18,996 nucleotides of DNA from positions 1 to 18,996 of the forward strand of contig JAEDIG010000037.1 in the NCBI GenBank assembly GCA_016292545.1, in the 5' to 3' direction. The DNA comes from Bacteroidaceae bacterium. GTDB lineage: Bacteria > Bacteroidota > Bacteroidia > Bacteroidales > Bacteroidaceae. This document shows positions 6,962 to 13,658 of this stretch, piece after piece. Position 1 is the stretch's first letter; every line of letters starts with the position of its first letter. The translations under genes and the position numbers were made by a program. The notes beneath the pieces are model-generated. The model had not been told where the DNA came from and did no database searches. It saw nothing but the letters and a program-made list of their open reading frames with translations.

Positions 6962-8284
6962 ATGAGCAACAAAAGATATTATTACTGGACCTGCATGCTC
7001 CTGCTGCCGCTGTTCCTCTCATGCCGCAGCAGGCAGGTGTTGCAGACACCCGGCAGCAGCACACCCATGGATGCCCTGGCCGAACTCACCAGGATAGAGA
7101 ACCGCCATCCGGCAGCAGGCATGCCCCCCGGCCCTGAAGCATCCGAACAGCCGTCTGCACCGCAGGGCTCAGCCGGGTTTTGGCAAACCAATCTGCAACA
7201 GGCGCTTGCCACCCTGTGCAAGGACACCCTCACCCGGACATCCCAACTGGGCATTTGCGTCCACGACCTCACCGACGACACTCCGCTCTTCTCCTACAAT
7301 GCGCTGCACCGCATGCGGCCCGCCTCTTGCCAGAAACTGGTGACGGCCATCACGGCACTGCGCTGTCTGGGTCCCGACTACCAGCTGCAGACACGGCTCT
7401 ATGTGGACGGAAGCACGCGCGGAGGCACGCTGAGCGGCAATGTCTACATCGTGGGCGGCATGGATCCGCTGCTTTCCGCACAGGACGTGAAGGAGATGGC
7501 AAACGCCCTCCGGCAGGCTGGCATCAGGCGCATCACAGGCCATGTGTACAAAGACCTATCCATGACCGATGGAGAGCCCTACGGATGGGGATGGTGCTGG
7601 GACGATGACTACGGACCGCTGGGTGCCCTGCTCATCGACGGAAAGGCCAATTTCGATGCCGTGTGGGTGCGCCAGCTGAAGGCGGCACAAGTGACAGCCT
7701 CCCATCCGACTCCCCGCGAAGGGGCCGTGCCGGCCAGCGCCACCCTCATCCACACCACCCGGCATCCTATCGGCCAGCTGATGGTGCCGATGATGAAAGA
7801 GAGCGACAACATCCTTGCCGAATGCCTCTTCTACCAGATTGCCGCTCTGGGCGGAAAAAAGAAAGCCTCGCGCAAGGACGCAGCCGCTCTGGTGAAGTGC
7901 GTCATCCGCGATGCAGGGGCCGACGAGTCATCGGTAATCGTGGCCGACGGAAGCGGGCTCTCGCTATACAATTATATATCACCCCAAGTGTTCGTGGACC
8001 TGCTCCGGATGGCCTACCAGGACCAACCCATCTATCAGGCATTGATGCCCACGATGCCCATTGCGGGCGTAGACGGCACACTGGAGAAACGCATGAATGC
8101 CACGCCTGCCTTCCGCCAGGTGTGGGCCAAGACAGGTTCTGTGGAAGGCGTGTCGAGCCTGTCGGGCTATGCACATGCGGCCAACGGCCACCTGCTGGCC
8201 TTCTGCATCATCAACCAGGGCATCTCCAGTTTCCGCTCCGCACGCGAGTTCCAGGACCGCGTGTGCAATGCGCTCTGCAGATGA
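6962..8284 (+). CDS. dacB: D-alanyl-D-alanine carboxypeptidase, PBP4 type (peptidase S13), lipoprotein
   Basis: This 440-residue penicillin-binding protein should trim or cleave peptidoglycan cross-links in the periplasm. The three active-site motifs are present: S122-C-Q-K125 (SxxK, after RPA), S281-D-N283 (SxN) and K390-T-G392 (KTG). The S13-typical ADGSGLSLYN segment lies at 328-337. The 158 residues between SxxK and SxN match the extra domain of the DacB/R39 class. The N-terminus is a lipoprotein-type signal ending L-F-L-S-C21, followed by a Ser/Pro/Ala-rich linker to about residue 72, so the protein is probably membrane-anchored rather than soluble. It is the first gene of a plus-strand run; the next gene starts 51 bases after its stop. 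The assignment to S13 is secure; whether carboxypeptidase or endopeptidase activity dominates cannot be read from the sequence. Confidence 0.94.
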   Translation: MSNKRYYYWTCMLLLPLFLSCRSRQVLQTPGSSTPMDALAELTRIENRHPAAGMPPGPEASEQPSAPQGSAGFWQTNLQQALATLCKDTLTRTSQLGICVHDLTDDTPLFSYNALHRMRPASCQKLVTAITALRCLGPDYQLQTRLYVDGSTRGGTLSGNVYIVGGMDPLLSAQDVKEMANALRQAGIRRITGHVYKDLSMTDGEPYGWGWCWDDDYGPLGALLIDGKANFDAVWVRQLKAAQVTASHPTPREGAVPASATLIHTTRHPIGQLMVPMMKESDNILAECLFYQIAALGGKKKASRKDAAALVKCVIRDAGADESSVIVADGSGLSLYNYISPQVFVDLLRMAYQDQPIYQALMPTMPIAGVDGTLEKRMNATPAFRQVWAKTGSVEGVSSLSGYAHAANGHLLAFCIINQGISSFRSAREFQDRVCNALCR

Positions 8285-8335
8285 ACGCCCCCCATGCAAA
8301 CAAAATGTCATAAACCCTATAATACCATTACGACT

Positions 8336-9571
8336 ATGAGATTCAAATTATTGGTGTTGGATGTGGATGGAACCATCCTCAACAGCAAGAGAGAACTGAG
8401 CAAGCGTACAATAGCCACTCTCATCAAGATACAGCAGCTGGGTGTGCGTGTGGCACTGGCCTCCGGCCGGCCCACCCATGCCCTGAAGCCTATTGCCGAA
8501 TCCCTGAAGCTCAACGAATACAAGGGCTACATCATCTCGCACAACGGAGCCATGTGTACCGAGGCTGAAAACGGCAACGTGCTCTTCGAACGCCGCATCG
8601 ACCCGCAGATGGTGCCTCATATCGAAAAGATAGCCCAGCGCACCGGCCTCGTGATGTCCTACTACAATGCCGGTGAGGTGATCAGTACCGACATATCCAA
8701 CCCCCACGTGCAGGACGAGGCCGCCATGAACAGCATGACGCTGCGGCAAGACGACATGATTTCCATCAACATGGAACAGTGGCCCTGCGAACTGATGCTG
8801 GTGAGCGACGACGAGGAGTTGCTCAAAGGGGTGGACGACTATCTGCAACGCCATCTGAGCGGTGTGATGGACACCATCCACAGCAATCCCTATTATCTGG
8901 AAATCGTTGGCTACCAGGTGGGGAAGAGCTATGCCATGAGTGCCCTTGTGCAGAAGATGGGCATCAGCATGTCGGAAGTGCTGGCCATCGGCGACGGCAC
9001 GGCCGATGTGGGGATGATTCAGCAGGCCGGTGTGGGCGTGGCCATGGGTAATGCCACTCAGGGTGTGAAGCAATGTGCCGACTTCACCACGCTCACCAAC
9101 GACCAGGACGGCGCAGCCATAGCCATCGAACAGGCCATCATGGAGGAGGTGCGCAAGACCGAGATCCCGCTCGATGCCCTCAACGCCCAGAGTGAGGGTA
9201 CACTCATGGGAAACCTGGGCATACAATATACCTATGCCACTCCCGAACGGGTGGAGGCCACCATGCCTGTCGACCATCGCACCCGTCAGCCGTTTGGCAT
9301 TCTGGCCGGCGGTGCTTCCCTGGCATTGGCCGAGACACTGGCCGGCCTGGGTTCCATGATTGTCTGCAAGCCCGACGAGTTTGTGGTGGGTATGCAGGTG
9401 AGCGGCAACCATGTGTCATCAGCCATGGACGGCGACACGGTTCGCGGCGTGGCCACACCTGTCCACATCGGTCGCAGCAGCCACCTCTGGAACGTGGAAA
9501 TCCTCACAAGCACAGGCAAGCTGGTGAGCAGCGTGCGTGTGCTCAACAGCGTCCTCAAGAAAAGAGGCTAA
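8336..9571 (+). CDS. HAD-hydrolase / hotdog-thioesterase fusion, probable DHNA-CoA thioesterase
   Basis: Two domains are fused in 411 residues. Residues 1-272 are a Cof-type (IIB) HAD domain: motif I D9-V-D11-G-T, motif II Ser43 (LASGRP), Lys197, and motif IV G-D-G-T-A-D (219-224), where the usual Asn-Asp has become Ala-Asp. Residues about 285-410 are a PaaI/YdiI-type hotdog thioesterase with QPFGILAGGASLALAETL (318-335), in which Glu333 is the expected catalytic carboxylate; the His of the E. coli YdiI HGG motif appears to be Ala324. Fusions of this kind have been studied in Bacteroides fragilis (BF1314) and Porphyromonas gingivalis (PG1653) and assigned to menaquinone synthesis, the hotdog half hydrolysing 1,4-dihydroxy-2-naphthoyl-CoA. 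From memory, the HAD half was reported inactive. The ATG at 8336 is chosen because motif I follows directly. No other men genes are nearby. Confidence 0.88.
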   Translation: MRFKLLVLDVDGTILNSKRELSKRTIATLIKIQQLGVRVALASGRPTHALKPIAESLKLNEYKGYIISHNGAMCTEAENGNVLFERRIDPQMVPHIEKIAQRTGLVMSYYNAGEVISTDISNPHVQDEAAMNSMTLRQDDMISINMEQWPCELMLVSDDEELLKGVDDYLQRHLSGVMDTIHSNPYYLEIVGYQVGKSYAMSALVQKMGISMSEVLAIGDGTADVGMIQQAGVGVAMGNATQGVKQCADFTTLTNDQDGAAIAIEQAIMEEVRKTEIPLDALNAQSEGTLMGNLGIQYTYATPERVEATMPVDHRTRQPFGILAGGASLALAETLAGLGSMIVCKPDEFVVGMQVSGNHVSSAMDGDTVRGVATPVHIGRSSHLWNVEILTSTGKLVSSVRVLNSVLKKRG

Positions 9572-9619
9572 CCCCTCCTGTCTGCATCACTTCATCACAT
9601 TACATACCACAACAACATC

Positions 9620-11818
9620 ATGAAAAGAAAACAAAGATTCTACGCCCTGTGCCTGGCCCTGTTGCTGGGCACACACACCGTCGAAGCCCAGACGGTCACC
9701 GTATCACCTCTTCCCCAGCAGATTGAATGGGGAGAAAAGGCCTTCGACCGCCTCACACCCATCCGGCTTGTGGGCACCGACCGCATGGATGCCGATGTCC
9801 TGGAAGCACTCAAGGCATCCCGGCTGGTCATCCGCGAGGAAGCCGGAGTGAAACTCTGTGTGGGCCAGGTGGGCGACAAGGCTGTAGCCAAGTATAAGAA
9901 ACTGGTGCCCACGCAGGCCGAGGGCTACTACCTGAAGGTGACACCACAGGAGATTGTAGTGGCCGGACGCGATGCATCGGGCACATTTTATGGTGTGCAA
10001 ACCCTGTTGCAATTGTTCACCCAGCCCCAGGTGATGCAGTGCGAGGTCACCGACTGGCCCTCCGTGTCCTGCCGTGGTGTCATCGAGGGTTTCTACGGCA
10101 ACCCATGGAGCCACGAAGACCGCCTGCGCCAGTTCGACTTCTACGGCCGGAACAAGATGAACGTATATGTGTACGGCCCCAAGGACGACCCCTATCATCG
10201 CGCCCACTGGCGCGACCCCTATCCCGAACAGGAGGCGGCCCGGCTGCATGAGCTCGTGGAAGCAGCCCACAAGAACAAGGTGCAGTTCGTATGGGCCATC
10301 CATCCCGGCGGCGACATCCAATGGAACAAGGCCGACTCCATGGCCGTAGTGGACAAGCTGGAGAAGATGTACACCCTGGGCATCCGCACCTTTGCCGTCT
10401 TCTTCGACGACATCTGGGGCGAGGGAGCCAAGGGCGACAAGCAGGCCGGACTGCTCAACTATGTCACCGACCAGTTTGTGCGCAAGCACAAGGACGTGCA
10501 GCCGCTCATCATGTGCCCCACCCAGTATAACAAGGCATGGTCGGGCGGAGACTATCTCTCCACTCTGGGTACACGCATGTACCCCGAGGTGCGCATCATG
10601 TGGACGGGAAACAGCGTGGTGGACATGATTGAGCACGACGATATGGAATGGATCAACACTCAAATCAGCCGCAAGGCATTCATCTGGCTCAACTATCCTG
10701 TAAACGACTACTGCCAGAGCCGCATGCTCATGGGCAAGACCTACGGCAACGGGCTCGACATTGCCGACATGGTGAGCGGATTCTGCTCCAACCCCATGGA
10801 ATATGCCGAGGCCAGCAAGGTGAGTCTCTACAGCATTGCCGACTACACGTGGAACATGCCGGCCTACGATGCCGAAGCCAGCTGGCGGCGTGCCCTGCCC
10901 TCGCTGATGCCCACCAGTGCAGCTGCCTTCACGCTGTTCTGCGAAAACAACATCGACCTGGGAAAGACAGGCCACGGATTGCGCCGCGAGGGCGAAAGCG
11001 AGGCGTTCAGCCATGCCGCAGACAAGCGCGCCTTCCTGCAGCAGATGTTCCAGCAGTCGGAAGCCCTTCTGGCCGACAGCATCAACCAGCCCCACATGCT
11101 GGCCGAGATTGGCCCGTGGGTGGAAAGCATGTCGCTGCTGGCCCGGCGGGGATTGAGCGTGCTCGACATGAAGGAAGCACTCCAGACCGGCGACAGCGTG
11201 GCCTTCATTGCCTCCTACCGTCGTGGCCGCGAGGCCGAACAGGCACAGAAAGCCATCATCAGCCGCAACTTCGAGGGCTCCATCGTGAAGGCACGCCCTG
11301 TGGTGAGCGGTGATGTAATCACGCCCTGGGTGGCCGAGAACACTGCCCTTCTGGTGAAGGACTACAAGAAAAACCATGCCTACGGACGGGAGAATTTCCC
11401 CATGCAGGTGATTGAGGACGGACAATACTTCATCAAGGCTGGCGGCAAGTACCTGACCGATGCGCAGGCCGCCGTGGACCGTGTGGGCGACTATCCTGTG
11501 CTGACCGAAGAGCGCGACAACATCAATCCCCAGCGTCAGCAGTGGAACGTGGAGCTCAACGTGGCCACCGGACGCTACAAGATAAGCAATGTGCAGGACG
11601 GACGCTATATCAACGAGACGGGTTCCTTCTGGAAAGACAAGAACCTAAATCCCTTCGAGGCAGAATGGCACACCTACGTCATTGAAAAAACCGAGGACGG
11701 AGGTTTCACCATCCGCTGTGGCGGCAAGGCCGGCGATGCCTATCTGGCACCCGGCGGCGACCGCATCGTAGGCGGCAAGAAGGAAGCCGCCGTGTTTGAA
11801 ATCGTTCCCGTAAAATAA
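9620..11818 (+). CDS. Secreted GH84 beta-N-acetylhexosaminidase (O-GlcNAcase-like)
   Basis: This 732-residue glycoside hydrolase of family 84 removes terminal beta-N-acetylglucosamine by substrate-assisted catalysis. A signal peptide covers residues 1-23 (cleavage after VEA). An N-terminal alpha/beta domain (about 25-145) precedes the TIM barrel, which opens with RGVIEGFYGNPWSHEDR (152-168). The catalytic aspartate pair is D263-D264 in FAVFFDDIWGEG, the same layout as Bacteroides thetaiotaomicron BtGH84, whose length (about 737) is nearly equal. YVYGPKDDPYHR (184-194) is also characteristic. A helical region follows the barrel. The last 140 or so residues have repeated short motifs (DGQYFIKAGGKYL, VQDGRYINE, GDAYLAPGG) suggesting a beta-trefoil-like carbohydrate-binding domain, though this is uncertain. 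It lies 48 bases after the fusion gene and 40 before the peptidase. A likely role is breakdown of host mucin-type or peptidoglycan GlcNAc. Confidence 0.94.
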   Translation: MKRKQRFYALCLALLLGTHTVEAQTVTVSPLPQQIEWGEKAFDRLTPIRLVGTDRMDADVLEALKASRLVIREEAGVKLCVGQVGDKAVAKYKKLVPTQAEGYYLKVTPQEIVVAGRDASGTFYGVQTLLQLFTQPQVMQCEVTDWPSVSCRGVIEGFYGNPWSHEDRLRQFDFYGRNKMNVYVYGPKDDPYHRAHWRDPYPEQEAARLHELVEAAHKNKVQFVWAIHPGGDIQWNKADSMAVVDKLEKMYTLGIRTFAVFFDDIWGEGAKGDKQAGLLNYVTDQFVRKHKDVQPLIMCPTQYNKAWSGGDYLSTLGTRMYPEVRIMWTGNSVVDMIEHDDMEWINTQISRKAFIWLNYPVNDYCQSRMLMGKTYGNGLDIADMVSGFCSNPMEYAEASKVSLYSIADYTWNMPAYDAEASWRRALPSLMPTSAAAFTLFCENNIDLGKTGHGLRREGESEAFSHAADKRAFLQQMFQQSEALLADSINQPHMLAEIGPWVESMSLLARRGLSVLDMKEALQTGDSVAFIASYRRGREAEQAQKAIISRNFEGSIVKARPVVSGDVITPWVAENTALLVKDYKKNHAYGRENFPMQVIEDGQYFIKAGGKYLTDAQAAVDRVGDYPVLTEERDNINPQRQQWNVELNVATGRYKISNVQDGRYINETGSFWKDKNLNPFEAEWHTYVIEKTEDGGFTIRCGGKAGDAYLAPGGDRIVGGKKEAAVFEIVPVK

Positions 11819-11858
11819 CATGGGATATACATTAATATATAAATAAAACAGAGCAACA

Positions 11859-13253
11859 ATGAAACACAAGACTCTTCTGGCCCTGGCTCTTTCGTGGAGC
11901 GGCATGGCCTGGGCACAGACCTCCCTCACTCCTGAAGTGCTCCAGCAGCTGCAAGGCAGCTATCAGGCCACACCCGCCGAAAAGGCGCTCCGCAATGCCA
12001 TCAGCAATGTGGGCATCCAGAAAATGGCTGTCAACCAGGAGCACATTGCCAACCCTGACACCCATTTCAGCATCGAGGTGAAGAACTCCGGCATCAGCGA
12101 CCAGCAAAGCAGCGGACGCTGCTGGCTCTTCACGGGCACCAATGTGTTGCGCCACAAAGCCATGCGCACACTGGGCGTGCAAAACTTTTTCTTCAGCCAT
12201 GTGTACCTGTTCTTCTACGACCAGCTGGAGAAGAGCAACCTCTTTCTGCAGGGTATCATCGACACACGCAAGAAACCCATCGACGACCAGATGGTCACCT
12301 GGCTCTTCAAGAATCCCCTCTCCGATGGCGGCACTTATACGGGCGTGGCCGACCTGGTGAGCAAATACGGTCTGGTGCCCAAGGACGTGATGCCCGAAAC
12401 ATACGTGAGCAACAGCACCAGCGAGTTCTGCGGCCACCTCAAGCGCAAGCTGCGCGAGGCCGGCATACTCCTGCGCGAAAAGGCCGAAGCCGGTGCCAGC
12501 GAGAAGGAACTGCAGGCCTTCAAGGTGGAGCAGTTGAAAACCGTCTACCGCCTGCTGGTGATGGCCTACGGCATTCCCCCGCAGACCTTCACCTGGGCTC
12601 CCGTCAAGGACGGAAAGCCGCTGTCCGAAGCAAAAACCTATACGCCTCTGTCCTTCTATCAGGAGGTATGCACACCGGCCGAAGACCTCAACGCCGACTA
12701 CGTGATGCTCATGAACGACCCCAGCCGCCCCTATGGGAAGGCATACGAGATTGACTACGACCGCCATCTCTACGACGGCCATAACTGGCTCTATGTGAAC
12801 CTTCCCATGGACCAGCTCAAGCCAATGGTCATCGCCAGCCTTGCCGACAGCACACAGATGTATTTCAGCTGTGACGTGGGCAAATTCCTCGACCGCACCA
12901 CAGGTGTCCTGGACCTGGAGAATTTCGACTATGGCAGCCTGCTGGGCACCACCTTCGGCATGAACAAGAAACAGCGCATCCAGACCTTCGACAGCGGCAG
13001 CAGTCATGCCATGACACTAATGGCCGTTGATCTGGACCCGCAGGGCAAGCCCAAGAAGTGGAAGGTGGAAAACAGCTGGGGACCCTCATCCGGTTTCCAG
13101 GGCTACATGATTATGACCGACCAGTGGTTCGACGAATACATGTTCCGCGTAGTGGTAAACAAGAAATACTGCACGCCGGAGGTGCTCAAGATTCTCCAGC
13201 AGAAGCCCGTCCGCCTGCCGGCATGGGACCCCATGTTCATGGGCGAAGAATAA
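11859..13253 (+). CDS. pepC: Secreted bleomycin-hydrolase-like cysteine aminopeptidase (C1B)
   Basis: This 464-residue papain-fold peptidase is of the aminopeptidase C / bleomycin hydrolase type. The catalytic set is complete: Gln82 and Cys88 in QQSSGRCWLF, His383 in SGSSHAMTLM and Asn405 in VENSWG. The C-terminus (LPAWDP near 457-462) resembles the tail that in family members reaches into the active site and makes them aminopeptidases, but it ends MFMGEE rather than the usual short Ala-rich end. Unlike the cytosolic bacterial and eukaryotic enzymes, it starts with a clear signal peptide (cleavage around AWA-QT, residue 19-20), so it should act in the periplasm or outside the cell. It is the last gene of the plus-strand run, 40 bases after the GH84 gene, and is followed by a large inverted repeat. 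Confidence 0.93.
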   Translation: MKHKTLLALALSWSGMAWAQTSLTPEVLQQLQGSYQATPAEKALRNAISNVGIQKMAVNQEHIANPDTHFSIEVKNSGISDQQSSGRCWLFTGTNVLRHKAMRTLGVQNFFFSHVYLFFYDQLEKSNLFLQGIIDTRKKPIDDQMVTWLFKNPLSDGGTYTGVADLVSKYGLVPKDVMPETYVSNSTSEFCGHLKRKLREAGILLREKAEAGASEKELQAFKVEQLKTVYRLLVMAYGIPPQTFTWAPVKDGKPLSEAKTYTPLSFYQEVCTPAEDLNADYVMLMNDPSRPYGKAYEIDYDRHLYDGHNWLYVNLPMDQLKPMVIASLADSTQMYFSCDVGKFLDRTTGVLDLENFDYGSLLGTTFGMNKKQRIQTFDSGSSHAMTLMAVDLDPQGKPKKWKVENSWGPSSGFQGYMIMTDQWFDEYMFRVVVNKKYCTPEVLKILQQKPVRLPAWDPMFMGEE

Positions 13254-13265
13254 AGATTTGAAAAA

Positions 13266-13322
13266 AATTCGGTGCAAGATACATGTTAATTCAAAATTAT
13301 ATTGTATCTTTGCACCCGAATT
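13266..13322. repeat. Long imperfect inverted repeat between pepC and the tRNA gene
   Basis: The left arm (13266-13283, AATTCGGTGCAAGATACA) pairs with the right arm (13303-13322) over 18 base pairs, with only two single-base bulges, around a 19-base AT-rich loop. It begins 12 bases after the pepC stop and its right arm contains the -7 element of the tRNA promoter. It could act as the pepC terminator, although no U-tract follows the right arm, or as a cruciform affecting the tRNA promoter. It may also have arisen as an inverted copy of the promoter region. Confidence 0.75.
13305..13312 (+). promoter_or_regulatory. tRNA-Leu promoter -7 element
   Basis: TATCTTTG matches TAnnTTTG and puts the transcript start near 13319, about 17 bases before the mature tRNA. 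The position expected for TTTG (about 13281-13285) reads ACATG, a poor match. The element lies wholly within the right arm of the inverted repeat. Confidence 0.6.
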
Positions 13323-13335
13323 GTCTAAAAGAGTG

Positions 13336-13419
13336 GCCCTGATGGTGGAATGGTAGACACGAGGGACTTAAAATCCCTTGGCCATAACGGCTGTACGGGT
13401 TCGAGTCCCGTTCTGGGCA
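13336..13419 (+). tRNA. tRNA-Leu (anticodon UAA)
   Basis: The 84-base sequence folds as a class II tRNA with D stem GTG/CAC, anticodon stem AGGGA/TCCCT around loop CTTAAAA (anticodon TAA), a long variable arm with GCC/GGC stem as expected for leucine, and T arm ACGGG/CCCGT with loop TTCGAGT. The acceptor stem pairs GCCCTGA with TCTGGGC except for a U-U mismatch at position 5:68. The discriminator base is A and CCA is not encoded (the gene is followed by CTAAG), so CCA must be added enzymatically. It stands alone between pepC and the PI-PLC-like gene. Confidence 0.95.
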
Positions 13420-13591
13420 CTAAGCCAGCATTTTTTATCCACATATTTCATATCCTCCATTTATATGCCATGGCCTGCATGGTTGGACGTTTGAGAGGAG
13501 TGGAAATATGGAATTATGTCATTCCTTCAGAATCTTATAGAATTTCCTTGGATTTATGCCCGGGTTCCCTGAGATACAAAGGGAAAAGAAG

Positions 13592-13633
13592 CCCCCTCAG
13601 TCTTCTCTTTTGGCTAGCAGAAGAAGGAGGGGG
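13592..13633. terminator. Hairpin terminator candidate between tRNA-Leu and the PI-PLC-like gene
   Basis: CCCCCTCAGTCTTCT (13592-13606) pairs with AGAAGAAGGAGGGGG (13619-13633) at 13 of 15 positions around a 12-base loop. It lies 25 bases beyond the stop of the minus-strand lipoprotein gene, and on that strand the stem is followed by a T-rich tract (TTCTTTTCCC), so it best fits as that gene's terminator. It might also stop read-through from the tRNA side. Confidence 0.65.
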
Positions 13634-13658
13634 ATGGATAATTATTATGGGCGCATTC

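Noticed and set aside
9704..11425. Long minus-strand open frame (573 codons) opposite the GH84 gene
   Set aside because: It is antisense to a clear catalytic GH84 barrel, with His/Val/Gly-rich composition and no domain.
11832..13007. Minus-strand open frame opposite the cysteine peptidase
   Set aside because: The opposite strand has an intact catalytic Cys/His/Asn set and a signal peptide; this frame shows no family motif.
13336..13433. Possible mobile-element attachment site at the tRNA-Leu 3' end
   Set aside because: No second copy of the tRNA 3' end and no integrase or phage gene is present in the window.
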